A stretch of DNA of 64,000 nt from Arthrobacter sp. 9V (GCF_902506065.1 NZ_LR732912.1:2599016-2663015), one strand, 5' to 3'. Shown: positions 9,080 through 17,869, counted from the stretch's first letter. The notes: a model not told the origin generated them from the sequence alone. Numbers and translations are program-made.

Positions 9080-10086
9080 GCTTCCAGTCCTGTCAGCGAG
9101 TTGGGGCGGCCCAGTGCCCGGTCCACACCGTCAAGGATCCTGTCCAAATCGGGCAGGTAGTGCTCCTCCATCTTTGAGGGCGGGTATGGAACATCGAAAC
9201 CTGTAATCCGAAGGGGCGGGGCTTCGAGATAGTTGAAGCAGCGTTCGGTGATGGTGGTGGCGATCTCCGCTCCCAGACCTCCCGTTTGAGCCGCTTCGTG
9301 GGTAATCACCAAGCGGCCGGTCTTCCGAACAGAAGTTTCGATGCAGTTAAAGTCGATGGGAGACAACGAACGGGCGTCAATGACCTCGATGGACAAACCT
9401 TCATCTTCGGCCGCCTGCGCAGCATCCAGGGCGGTCGGCACGAGAGGGCCGTAGGTGACCAGCGTAAGGTCGCGTCCATCACGCAGGATCCGGGCGTTAC
9501 CCATCGGCAACAGCTCCTCCAGGTCAGAGTATTCAATTACCTCGCCTTTGACGTGGTACCGGCGTTTTGGTTCGAAGTAGACTACTGGATCCTCTGATGC
9601 GATGGCCTGACGAAGCATGGAATAAGAGTCCTGGGGATTCGAAGCCGCTACTACCCGGAGGCCGGAGGTGTGAGTGAAGTAAGCTTCCGGAGACTCAGAA
9701 TGGTGTTCGGGAGAACCAATCCCACCACCGAAAGGTACACGAACCGTAATCGGCATCTTGACTCTTCCCTGAGTCCGGTAATACAGCTTCGCGACCTGGC
9801 ACACGATCTGGTCAAATGCGGGATAGATGAACCCATCGAACTGGATTTCGACCACGGGGCGATACCCCCTGTAGGCGAGTCCTACAGCGCACCCCATGAT
9901 CCCAGCCTCTGCCAGAGGTGTGTCCACTACGCGATGGATTCCGAATTCTTTCTGCAGGCCGTCGGTGACACGAAATACGCCGCCCAGTTTTCCGATGTCC
10001 TCGCCCAGGAGTATCACTTTCGAATCGTCTTCCAAGGCCTTGCGCAGACCCGCGTTGATTGCCCTTCCGAGGGTCATGGTGTTCAT
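9076..10086 (-). CDS. bkdB: 2-oxoacid dehydrogenase E1 beta subunit
   Basis: Beta chain of the thiamine-diphosphate E1 component, 336 aa. Family hallmarks are 'LGEDIGKLGGVFRVTDGLQ' at about residues 26-44, 'TPLAEAGIMGCAVGLA', the block 'MPITVRVPFGGGIGSPEHHS' and 'VITHEAAQTGGLGAEIA' in the C-terminal transketolase-like domain. It is coupled by 4-base overlaps to E1alpha upstream and E2 downstream, giving equimolar subunits. Together they decarboxylate branched 2-oxoacids from Val, Leu and Ile. Confidence 0.93.
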   Translation of the reverse strand: MNTMTLGRAINAGLRKALEDDSKVILLGEDIGKLGGVFRVTDGLQKEFGIHRVVDTPLAEAGIMGCAVGLAYRGYRPVVEIQFDGFIYPAFDQIVCQVAKLYYRTQGRVKMPITVRVPFGGGIGSPEHHSESPEAYFTHTSGLRVVAASNPQDSYSMLRQAIASEDPVVYFEPKRRYHVKGEVIEYSDLEELLPMGNARILRDGRDLTLVTYGPLVPTALDAAQAAEDEGLSIEVIDARSLSPIDFNCIETSVRKTGRLVITHEAAQTGGLGAEIATTITERCFNYLEAPPLRITGFDVPYPPSKMEEHYLPDLDRILDGVDRALGRPNSLTGLEA

Positions 10087-11231
10087 GGGTTCATCCCTTC
10101 AACGGGGTCGCCTTCAAAAGTCTGAAGGTAGCGGGCGTAATTGGTCTTTTGGGTTTCCAGCGCTGAATGCGGCTCGCTGTAGACATGGCTAAAAAGGTCC
10201 AGGGCGGCCGGCGGCGGCATAGTGATACATGCTTCGCGCATCTCCTTGGCCACACCATCAGCCTTGGCAGCCACGGATGATTCGAGTTCGGGAGTGAGTG
10301 CTCCTTTCTCTTTAAGCAATGCTTCCAGTCTGGCTATCGGGTCTTTCGCAGCCCACATTTCGAGATCGAGCGGGTCACGGTATCGGGTGGGATCGTCTGC
10401 AGTTGTGTGGGGACCCATACGATAGGTGACGGCCTCAATAAACGTTGGACCGCCGTCGGTCCGCGCTCGGTGGAGGGCCAACCGAGTGGCGGCAAGTACG
10501 GCCAGAACATCGTTGCCGTCTACGCGGACAGAGGGGATGCCGAAACCCAGCGGACGTGAAGAGAGCGAAACCTGGGCCTGCAGACCTACAGGCTCAGATA
10601 TGGCCCATTGGTTATTCTGGCAGAAGAAGATGACGGGAACACGAAAACTGGCCGCAAAGACCATCGCTTCGTTGACGTCACCCTGGCTGGTTGCCCCGTC
10701 CCCGAAGTAGGCCAGTGCAACGGCGTCACTGCCATCCTGCTGGATTCCCATTGCATAACCCGTAGCATGCAGAGTCTGGGCGCCGATGATGACCTGCGGG
10801 GTGGCCATGTTTAGCTGGAAGGGGTCCCATCCTGAGTGCGCGTTTCCACGCCATACTCGGACAAGGTCGCCCAAATCGACACCCCTGCAGTAGGCCACCC
10901 CGTTCTCCCGGTAGCTCGGGAAAACAAAATCTTCGTTCCGTAAAGCACGCCCTGAGCCAACCTGTGCCGCCTCCTGGCCGAGAAGCGGGGGCCAGAGCGC
11001 GAGTTCACCTTGGCGTTGAAGATACGTGGCCTCCGTATCGATCCTCCTAATGACCACCATGTCCTCGTAAAGTGAAGCCAGTCGGGTATCAGTTACATCT
11101 TCCACCCAGGGGTCAAAGTCGGAGTTTTTCCGCCGGCGGCCTTCGGGTGAAATCAGTTGGACGAGGTCTTCCCCTGATGGATCCTGTAGTTCTTGCTCTC
11201 CTGATGCAAGGCTCAACTCATGTACCAGCAT
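10083..11231 (-). CDS. bkdA: 2-oxoacid dehydrogenase E1 alpha subunit
   Basis: Alpha chain of E1, 382 aa from the ATG at 11231; an in-frame GTG two codons upstream (11237) is possible, but the AAAGG ribosome site lies 9 bases from the ATG and only 3 from the GTG. The ThDP/Mg motif GDGATSQGDVNEAM...CQNN is at about residues 175-205, and the phosphorylation-loop-like region 'RMGPHTTADDPTRYRD' at about 280-295. It is the first gene of the E1alpha-E1beta-E2 operon, 205 bp downstream of the PucR gene. No E3 gene lies in the window, so a shared dihydrolipoamide dehydrogenase elsewhere is implied. Confidence 0.92.
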   Translation of the reverse strand: MLVHELSLASGEQELQDPSGEDLVQLISPEGRRRKNSDFDPWVEDVTDTRLASLYEDMVVIRRIDTEATYLQRQGELALWPPLLGQEAAQVGSGRALRNEDFVFPSYRENGVAYCRGVDLGDLVRVWRGNAHSGWDPFQLNMATPQVIIGAQTLHATGYAMGIQQDGSDAVALAYFGDGATSQGDVNEAMVFAASFRVPVIFFCQNNQWAISEPVGLQAQVSLSSRPLGFGIPSVRVDGNDVLAVLAATRLALHRARTDGGPTFIEAVTYRMGPHTTADDPTRYRDPLDLEMWAAKDPIARLEALLKEKGALTPELESSVAAKADGVAKEMREACITMPPPAALDLFSHVYSEPHSALETQKTNYARYLQTFEGDPVEGMNP

Positions 11232-11306
11232 ATTCACGCACCTTTGTGATGTCGTTCGGTGACAGCGACGTCGTTTCCCACGCGTATTGCCATACGTACG
11301 CCTGTT

Positions 11307-11326
11307 GGATCAGAAGGTACTGATCC
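11307..11326. promoter_or_regulatory. Perfect inverted repeat upstream of the bkd operon
   Basis: The arms GGATCAG and CTGATCC are separated by 6 bases, 76-95 bases upstream of the E1alpha start and inside the only non-coding gap before the operon. The position fits an operator for the adjacent PucR or Lrp protein; which one is unknown. Confidence 0.4.
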
Positions 11327-11436
11327 GGGGTTACCACCCACAACAAGGCCCTCGACGGTTGTACACGAAGCCCAGTTAAGGCGGAAGCGGAACCAAAATA
11401 GTTATCACGGTGCCCGGAAAAATCCCGCAGCACAAG

Positions 11437-13071
11437 TTAGCCGGACGGCGGCAGACGGTCCATCATCTTCGTGCTGATTTCCTTAAGGCGTAATTGCAGA
11501 GCCAAGGCGAGGCGGATGTCAGGATCGTCAATGTTAACCACCTCTGCCATCCTGCGGAGTCGATGCCGAAGGGTATTGGGATGTAGCACCAACGCGTCTG
11601 CCCCCTTGGCGATGTCGTAGTGCGCAGCAATCCAGCTGCGAAGCGTTTTCACGTACTCCGTGCCGTGCTGCCTATCGTGGTTAGCCACCAGAGAGAGCGG
11701 CTCCACGTTCTCACCCCGCTCCAAGTTCAGTGCATTCATCACCTCAAGCAAAAACAAAGATGCGCCCAGATCCTGATGCCTGCCGATCTCTCCCTGCCCG
11801 AGCGGTCCGCACATCACTTCCAAGGCTTGTTTTGCCTGGACGTAACCGGCTGGCACGTCCGCCACGGTGTCCATTGTTCGGCCTATCCCAGCCCGCCAAC
11901 CGCCCCCCAGGCTTTCGCCGGCCCGTGCCAGGACAGACGCGAGGATGTTTTGCAACACTGGAGAATCCGCTGCGGTGCCACTAACGGCTACAGCCTGCCC
12001 GTCGACGGCTCCGACGGCGGTCTGCAGGCGGTACGAGGAGAACGCCATCCTTAGCAGTACACTCACGTGAACTGCTGCCGACTCGGCCGACATGCCGCGA
12101 GACCGGGCAGGCAAATCTTCGTCACGGCCGATCACCACCACCGTGGCAGGGGCGTCAAAGCGCAAGCCAAACGACTCAGCGAGCTGTCGGTCAGGAACAG
12201 GGCCTCGAAGCAACTGACCGAATCGCTCGGACCGTTGTCGCCGGTCAATATCGGCAGCAACGTTCAATCGGGCTAAATGTGGCGCAGCAAGGCGGGCACC
12301 TTCCGTCAGGACCTCCGCCGCGTTGGTAGCCAGGGGGGCCTCGCCCAACTGCACCCAGATACTCCCCAGTGCCTCACCGCCATCACGGACGGCGATAGCG
12401 AGCCGTGGGCGGAAGTCGGCGTCGATACCTATCCAAGTCGCCGTTCCAGCGCGCAGCACATTGGCATAGTCTTCTGCATTGGTGGGATGGTCCGGGACCC
12501 TTCGTCCTAGGATACCGTCCCTGCGCAGGTCATCCACAACTTGGCCCGGGATGCTGGAGTAGGCCAACACCCTCATGGACAAGTCTTCAATAGCCACTGC
12601 GCCACCTGACCGCAGGGCAATATCGTTCGCCAGTGAAAATAGGTCCGCCGCCCTGTCGTCCTGATCGTGGATCGGATCCCTGATGGCTCGCAGGGCATCG
12701 ATCAGCACATACAACTGGCCCCAAGAAAGTTCTACACTACACTCCAACAATGTGATACCGGAGTGATTGGCAAGCTTTGTCAACCGCCCTATTTCCGTGC
12801 CACCGGCACGCACAACTACCGCTGCAACCTGGCCCTCGGCAGCCGTGCCGAACAAGGCCGGATCCGGGTTTCCAGGCACCAGCAGCACAGCATCGGTGAG
12901 ATCGATATTAACCTGGTCGGGATCATGGATTATGGGAGAACCGATTGGCGCCGAAGGGCCTTGTGGCAGCGCGAGAGGGCGCACCACCTCGGGACCGAGG
13001 CTGTCCAGGAGCACTCCAATCGTGATGCCCCTCGACGATGGCTGTGCTTGCCTGACAAACGGATCGGTCAT
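11437..13071 (-). CDS. PucR/CdaR-family transcriptional regulator
   Basis: Regulator of 544 aa. The N-terminal third resembles the PucR sensor region (about residues 15-130). A GAF-like segment follows (about 145-270), then a GGDEF-like region and a C-terminal PucR HTH (about 480-540, 'LVLHPNTLRHRLRRMAEVV'). The ATG has an upstream GAGGAG. It reads in the same direction as the bkd genes 205 bp downstream and follows RidA and M20 genes, so it probably senses an amino acid or intermediate of this block. PucR proteins are often activators. Confidence 0.88.
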   Translation of the reverse strand: MTDPFVRQAQPSSRGITIGVLLDSLGPEVVRPLALPQGPSAPIGSPIIHDPDQVNIDLTDAVLLVPGNPDPALFGTAAEGQVAAVVVRAGGTEIGRLTKLANHSGITLLECSVELSWGQLYVLIDALRAIRDPIHDQDDRAADLFSLANDIALRSGGAVAIEDLSMRVLAYSSIPGQVVDDLRRDGILGRRVPDHPTNAEDYANVLRAGTATWIGIDADFRPRLAIAVRDGGEALGSIWVQLGEAPLATNAAEVLTEGARLAAPHLARLNVAADIDRRQRSERFGQLLRGPVPDRQLAESFGLRFDAPATVVVIGRDEDLPARSRGMSAESAAVHVSVLLRMAFSSYRLQTAVGAVDGQAVAVSGTAADSPVLQNILASVLARAGESLGGGWRAGIGRTMDTVADVPAGYVQAKQALEVMCGPLGQGEIGRHQDLGASLFLLEVMNALNLERGENVEPLSLVANHDRQHGTEYVKTLRSWIAAHYDIAKGADALVLHPNTLRHRLRRMAEVVNIDDPDIRLALALQLRLKEISTKMMDRLPPSG

Positions 13072-13221
13072 TCGAGTGGATCTCCTCGATCAAAAACCTG
13101 TCATGGTGCGATAACGGCTGCTAACGAGGCTACCAACTTGCCGCTTCGTCCATAACGGGCAGACCGGAACACATTTCGTGTCGCGAGCCGGTTCCATCAG
13201 GTTTGGAATGCCGCGGACACC

Positions 13222-13626
13222 TCACGCAGCGACAGCCGCGATCGCTTCAATTTCCACAAGCGCCCCTTTGGGCAGCCCAGCCACCTGGAAGGTCGCTCGC
13301 GCCGGGAGCACGCCTTCATTGAACCTATCCGCGTAAATTGCGTTGACCACAGTGAACTCCCCGAGATCCATCAGCAGGACCGTCGTCTTGATGACATTGC
13401 CAAGCGTGAGCCCCTCCGAATGCAGGATTGCTTCGATGTTGTCCAACACTCGCTTGGTTTGTTCTGCGACTCCGCCCTCTACAATCCCATCAGTGGCCGG
13501 ATCGATAGGAAGTTGACCGGAGATAAAGATGAGGTTCCCGTTGGCCACAGCTTGGGAGTAGGGCCCGATTGCCATCGGTGCACCCGTGGTAGTGATTGCT
13601 CGGGAGTCAGCAGTTGTGGAAGGCAT
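13222..13626 (-). CDS. ridA: RidA-family enamine/imine deaminase
   Basis: Small cytoplasmic protein, 134 aa from the ATG at 13626, close to the usual 125-130. Diagnostic stretches are 'GPYSQAVANGNLIFISGQLP' near the N-terminus and the C-terminal ARATFQVAGLPKGALVEIEA, whose arginine is the catalytic RidA residue. RidA hydrolyses reactive enamine/imine products of PLP dehydratases and amino-acid oxidases. Earlier starts at 13653 and 13677 exist; the GTG at 13677 overlaps the GGGGGAGG ribosome site and is unlikely. Pairing with the PLP enzyme at 5807 is metabolically sensible. Confidence 0.9.
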   Translation of the reverse strand: MPSTTADSRAITTTGAPMAIGPYSQAVANGNLIFISGQLPIDPATDGIVEGGVAEQTKRVLDNIEAILHSEGLTLGNVIKTTVLLMDLGEFTVVNAIYADRFNEGVLPARATFQVAGLPKGALVEIEAIAAVAA

Positions 13627-13715
13627 TGCTATTCCAATCTCGTGATGTTGCATCTTGGGGAGTGCTGGTATCGTCACCTCCCCCGGCTCTGTGCAGGGGT
13701 GAGGTCCGGTCCCAC

Positions 13716-14870
13716 TTAAACGTTGCGAACAAGCGCCTGCCTGCAGGCCTCGACCATGACCGCCACGGCGCGTTCCATAGCCGTAAATTCGAATGTCATC
13801 CCAGGATTGTGCAGTCCCGGACGAACGTCGGCACCTACTGCAAGCATGGCTGCTTGGAGACGCTCATTTCGGACCGAATAGAAGTGGAAATCATCAGAAC
13901 CTGAGGTAACGGTTCGAGGCATCAGGGAGTCCGTTCCATATTGCGACTTGATGGCAGTCGCGAGGATGCGCTCGGCTTCCGGGCCAACCGAAGCGGCGGG
14001 GACACTATCTTGAAATTCCAAGTCAATAGTCACCAACGAACTGGAGGTGATGCGGTGGCACAAGGAAATGAGCCCCTGCTTCAAAACCTCCATCGATCCA
14101 TTGGTCTGTGCTCTGAGATCAATTCCGAATTGAGCACTGCCAGGTATGACGTTCAGCGCACTTCCGGCCTTAAGCATGGTCATCTTTGCGGAGTGGGGCG
14201 TCAGCGGATCGATCTTCATCCGATGCAGTGCATCGGAGATCTCGCCAGCCACTTCTATGGCATTGACCCCCTGATGCGGCCGGGCCCCATGGTGATCCTC
14301 ACCATGAATGAAGCCTTGAACAAAGAGGCAGGCCCCGTGGGCGATCGCCGGGGAAAAGTACGGAGAAGGAAGCTCGTCACCCGGACGGAGATGCACCCCA
14401 AACAAGTAGTCAAGATCGTCGGCAACACCAAGTCCTGCCACCAGCTCCGCCCCGTTTCCGGTCTCCTCGGAGGGCTGAAAGATTGCTCGCACTCCCGTCC
14501 CGATCGAGTCACTGACTTCAGCAAGTTCAAGCATCACCGTGGCAACAATGGCCATGTTCGCATCATGGCCACAGGAGTGCACCGCCGTCGGCACCCCGTC
14601 AATGTCCTGAATCAGGGCGTCCATGTCCGCCCTGAGGCCGACCCGGGGTTTGCCTCTCCCCACGTCAACGACAAACCCGGGAAATGCACCGAACTCCTGC
14701 GGTTGAAGGCCTGCTTCCTCCATGATGACCCTGAGAAAGTCGGTGGTCTTGAATTCCCGCATGCTCGGCTCGGGATGCCGGTTCAAATACTTCCAAATCC
14801 TGGAAAGCCGCACTTTCCGGGAGCTTGATGTCAATGATGATGAGAGGTTTGATTCAGCCTTTACTGCCAT
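13716..14870 (-). CDS. M20-family amidohydrolase / N-acyl-amino-acid deacylase
   Basis: Metal-dependent amidohydrolase, 384 aa from the ATG at 14870. Metal-site motifs are GLRADMDAL (about residue 80), HSCGHD (about 100) and PSEETGNGAEL (about 133); the central lid/dimerisation domain starts around 'HHGARPHQGVNAIEV'. The family removes acyl groups from N-acyl amino acids, hippurate or dipeptides. It heads the minus-strand series M20-RidA-PucR-bkd, consistent with release of free amino acids. The frame is open about 30 codons further upstream, but that lacks family resemblance. Confidence 0.88.
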   Translation of the reverse strand: MAVKAESNLSSSLTSSSRKVRLSRIWKYLNRHPEPSMREFKTTDFLRVIMEEAGLQPQEFGAFPGFVVDVGRGKPRVGLRADMDALIQDIDGVPTAVHSCGHDANMAIVATVMLELAEVSDSIGTGVRAIFQPSEETGNGAELVAGLGVADDLDYLFGVHLRPGDELPSPYFSPAIAHGACLFVQGFIHGEDHHGARPHQGVNAIEVAGEISDALHRMKIDPLTPHSAKMTMLKAGSALNVIPGSAQFGIDLRAQTNGSMEVLKQGLISLCHRITSSSLVTIDLEFQDSVPAASVGPEAERILATAIKSQYGTDSLMPRTVTSGSDDFHFYSVRNERLQAAMLAVGADVRPGLHNPGMTFEFTAMERAVAVMVEACRQALVRNV

Positions 14871-15051
14871 AGCTACATTCAATGCTGCCAATGAAAGCCT
14901 GTCTTCAGGGGTCAGCACCAAGTTAGCTCGAAATCTTAGTCCGCAACGCCAAGTCAAAGCTCATGTATGGCTGCTTAGCTCAAAGAAGATAAAAGTGCCT
15001 GATAGCGGGCATCCCCACTTCTTTTCGTTACACAGAAGACAGGATGATGAA

Positions 15052-16506
15052 TTGATTGCATTTACTGCCGCCGAGATCGCACAGCTAACCCACGGCCGGC
15101 TGAACGGAGACCCGGACGTCACACCCACTTCCGTAGTGACTGATTCCAGGGAAGCCAAAACCGGTTCCTTGTATGTGGCGAAGCCCGGCGAACACGCCGA
15201 CGGCCACCACTTCGTCCACGCTGCCTTTGAGCGGGGCGCCGTCCTGGTCCTGGCCGAACGCAAAGTTGTTGACGCCCACGGCAGCCCGTATCCCGCCGTC
15301 GTGGTTGATGATGCGGTGCTGGCCCTGGGCGCGTTGGCCGCGGAGACCATCCGGCGTATCCGGTCCGAACGCAAACTTCGCGGTGAATTATTCACGGTTA
15401 TTGGTATCACCGGATCCGCTGGAAAGACCACCACCAAGGATCTTCTTGCAGGCATACTCTCCACCACCGGTGCCACAGTTGCACCGCAGGGTTCCTACAA
15501 TGGCGAGGTAGGCGTCCCGCTAACGGTTTTCAACGCTGATGCCGGAACCCGTTTCCTTGTCATCGAGATGGGGGCCACCGGACTCGGGCATATCAAGTAC
15601 CTCGCTGACATGGTCAAGCCTGATATCGGTGTTGTCTTGATGGTTGGTACGGCCCACGCCGGTGAGTTTGGTGGCGTGGACAATATAGCGAGGACCAAGG
15701 GTGAACTGCTCGAGGCCCTCAGCGAGCATGGTACCGCGGTCATAAACCTCGACGACGCCCGAGTGGCGGCCATGCGGCCCCGGACAAAAGCCAAGGTCTT
15801 GGGCTTTACCGCCTCGGCCGGCCTCCCTGAGGAGGTGGGCGCTCTAAACGTATTCATCAATTCCGACGGCTTCCCCGGCTTCGATCTTGCTCTACCGGAC
15901 GGCGGGCCTTCAGTTCCTGTAAGGAGCCGCCTAATTGGCGCCCATCATGTGACAAACCTGTTGGCGGCCGCTGCCGCAGCGTTTGCGGCAGACATAGCGA
16001 GCTCAGCCATCGCGACCTCACTGAGTTCACAGGCAGCAGCGAGTCGCTGGCGCATGGAGCGGATGGAACGCGAAGACGGTGTCACCATCATCAACGATGC
16101 CTTCAACGCGAATCCGGAATCAATGAGCGCAGCCTTGCGAGCCTTGGCGGAGCTTGGCCGGGAGAGGCGTACCTGGGCTGTCCTGGGCGCCATGCTCGAA
16201 TTGGGAGACGACTCCGTCCAGGAACACAACGCGGTAGGCGCCCAAGTGGTTCAGCTGAACATCTCCAAACTGGTGGTGGTGGGCCAGGAAGCCCGCGCCC
16301 TTTTTGACTCCGCCATCAAGGAAGGATTGCCCGGGGACGAGTGCCATTTCACCGAGTCAGTGGAGGACGCCTACGAGCTCCTGCAAAACGAACTGGAGGC
16401 GGGCGACCTGGTCTTGTTCAAGTCGTCCAAGCAAGTAGGTCTGCGGCACCTGGGCGACAGAACATCACTTTCTCCTCGTGCCAGTTCCCCTGCTGGCAAA
16501 GATTAA
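15052..16506 (+). CDS. murF: MurF-like UDP-MurNAc-tripeptide:D-Ala-D-Ala ligase, stand-alone paralogue
   Basis: ATP-dependent Mur ligase, 484 aa. A TTG start at 15052 gives IAFTAAEIAQLTHGRLNG after the initiator, the normal MurF N-terminus, with AGGA about 8 bases upstream; the longer open frame overlaps the divergent M20 gene. The P-loop is GITGSAGKTTTKD at about residue 118. Other MurF marks are 'MVGTAHAGEFGGVDNIARTK' and 'INDAFNANPESMSAAL'. The C-terminal substrate region ends VLFKSSKQVGLRHLGD, somewhat divergent. murF normally lies in the dcw cluster; no such genes are near, so this is probably a second copy. Confidence 0.85.
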   Translation: MIAFTAAEIAQLTHGRLNGDPDVTPTSVVTDSREAKTGSLYVAKPGEHADGHHFVHAAFERGAVLVLAERKVVDAHGSPYPAVVVDDAVLALGALAAETIRRIRSERKLRGELFTVIGITGSAGKTTTKDLLAGILSTTGATVAPQGSYNGEVGVPLTVFNADAGTRFLVIEMGATGLGHIKYLADMVKPDIGVVLMVGTAHAGEFGGVDNIARTKGELLEALSEHGTAVINLDDARVAAMRPRTKAKVLGFTASAGLPEEVGALNVFINSDGFPGFDLALPDGGPSVPVRSRLIGAHHVTNLLAAAAAAFAADIASSAIATSLSSQAAASRWRMERMEREDGVTIINDAFNANPESMSAALRALAELGRERRTWAVLGAMLELGDDSVQEHNAVGAQVVQLNISKLVVVGQEARALFDSAIKEGLPGDECHFTESVEDAYELLQNELEAGDLVLFKSSKQVGLRHLGDRTSLSPRASSPAGKD

Positions 16507-16689
16507 GCGAGTGTGTGAAGAATCTGCGGCCGGAGCAGACTTGGTATCCGGCGGCGGCCTCGTACAGGGTCCCGGCGTCACCTCCGTCTGCTGACCGCCG
16601 TCGGGCCGTAAGCCCAAGACTCACTGCTCCCAGAGGTCGACAAACAGCTGCCAAGGGCGCTTAGCATTATTACGCTAGGCAAGCTGGCG

Positions 16690-16818
16690 TACGTGACGTC
16701 CACCCAGGATTTTCGGGAAGCCATCGCTGATACCCGGACGACCGTCAGCGACGAGGTCCAGCAGGAGCTTCTTCGAACATCCAAGCGCTGGGGCGTGTGT
16801 CGTTTGGATCCCTTCTGA
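16690..16818 (+). pseudogene. Possible SPFH/band-7 (slipin-like) gene fragment
   Basis: A 42-codon open piece ending in TGA reads 'TVSDEVQQELLRTSKRWGV', which resembles the segment of SPFH proteins where 'LL..LDEAT..WGV' precedes a beta strand. There is no start, and the flanking frames are broken. The assignment rests on one short similarity and could be chance. Confidence 0.3.
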
Positions 16819-17371
16819 GCAACGCTGCAGGGCGGGGTAGTCTCAGGTTTCGGTGAAAACACCCTCTTTGTAACGGAACCCGCCAGGTCCGGAGAAGATG
16901 GCCTACGTCGGTTGCCCAGCAAGAAAAATCCGGCCCGACGTCAGGTCCTCGGCAGAAACTTCGTCGAAGAAGGCCATGAAGTCCTTTTCATGGACGGAGG
17001 TTTGAGCGGCTCTTAAACCTAAACCGGAGGCAGGGCAACATACGGACACTTGTCGGCAGACTGGCCCGCGTCGACGTGCTCGGCCAACGATCGCGTGAGC
17101 TGCGATGTTCCGGGGGCACCGCTGGGGAGCGGTCATGTGCGTCGGGCGCGTGTCTTCTTGATTTCCCAGTGCGCCTCGATGACATGGCCAAGTCCACCAT
17201 GAAAGCACTCGGCCAACCGTTGCTGCCGAACTCTCGCCTGGGAATGACTCTGCACATGCAGAGCGCTTCCGGATCCGAGTCATGTCGCTATGGTGCTCAG
17301 ATGCAGGAGTAGATGGAGGCCGAACAGGGGATAGCGAATGGCAATGATCAGGCCCAATAAAGGAGATTTAA

Positions 17372-17390
17372 GTGTGGACAATGTCCATAC
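17372..17390. repeat. Palindrome copy 1
   Basis: GTGTGGACAATGTCCATAC is a near-perfect inverted repeat (one arm mismatch) sharing 17 of 19 bases with the perfect copy at 17851. An AAGGAGATTTA precedes it. It probably marks a regulator binding site of a lost mobile element. Confidence 0.6.
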
Positions 17391-17706
17391 CCCCTTTGGC
17401 CTAACAAAGCTCTCCTCAATCAGGCCTCTGAACCCCAGCAACGAGTCAAAACCAGGAACTTTGACTCCGGATCTCGAAGTCATGTTGCGCTCAGTCCTCC
17501 TCCCCATGAAGAGGTGAAGGCCAACCACGACCTACCCGACGAACCACGAGAGGAACACATAACCCCACTTCAGAGCCAGCGGAGGGCCGACCAGCCACGA
17601 CCTTGGACCCGCTCCCCCACAAGTTCACAGGCGACCCGCGGCGCCAGGCACACCCCGCGGCCAGTGTCAGAGGGACCAGACCAACCAGAATGTACACACA
17701 TTAAAG

Positions 17707-17730
17707 CAAAAACCCCCTCTGACGAGGGGG
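17707..17730 (-). terminator. Rho-independent terminator behind the tRNA fragment
   Basis: On the minus strand CCCCCTC and GAGGGGG form a 7-bp GC stem with a 4-base loop, followed by TTTTTGC. It lies 6 bases downstream of the tRNA 3' end at 17737, as for a native tRNA terminator. Confidence 0.75.
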
Positions 17731-17736
17731 TATGCC

Positions 17737-17758
17737 GTGCCCGAGGTGGGACTCGAAC
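17737..17758 (-). other. 3' end fragment of a tRNA gene (probable tRNA-Leu), candidate att site
   Basis: The minus strand reads GTTCGAGTCCCACC followed by TCGGGCAC: T-loop TTCGAGT, the 3' arm of the T-stem (CCCAC) and the 3' arm of an acceptor stem. The 5' T-stem arm that should read GTGGG is absent (the sequence has CGCG), and no anticodon or D arm lies upstream, so this is not a whole tRNA. A complete 3' end and terminator with a foreign 5' side is what remains when an element integrates into a tRNA. Identity as Leu is inferred from actinobacterial tRNA-Leu ends. Confidence 0.65.
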
Positions 17759-17850
17759 GCGATTCCCGGCCTTGTTATTGCTGGGTTCCCGCGGAAACCT
17801 GCGGAATCCGGGGCAGTCCGATGGGTGTACGAAGCAGTCCGGGGTGGAAA

Positions 17851-17869
17851 GTGTGGACATTGTCCACAC
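17851..17869. repeat. Palindrome copy 2 (perfect)
   Basis: GTGTGGACATTGTCCACAC is a perfect inverted repeat with 9-base arms about a single central base. It lies 90-110 bp inside the tRNA fragment and matches the copy at 17372. It looks like a dimeric repressor site; no candidate repressor gene is next to it. Confidence 0.65.

Larger units (their letters stand above)
16507..17700. other. 1.2-kb stretch without an intact gene
   Basis: Short interrupted reading frames on both strands. The only pieces with some protein character are a possible band-7 fragment at 16690-16818 and a palindrome at 17372. Nothing else could be assigned. Confidence 0.6.

Noticed and set aside
13941..14828. Long plus-strand frame opposite the M20 gene
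   Set aside because: Antisense shadow of a gene with clear M20 metal motifs; its own text is low-complexity and motif-free.
17737..17820. Complete tRNA gene
   Set aside because: Only the T-loop and 3' arms are present; the pairing 5' T-stem, anticodon and D arms are missing.
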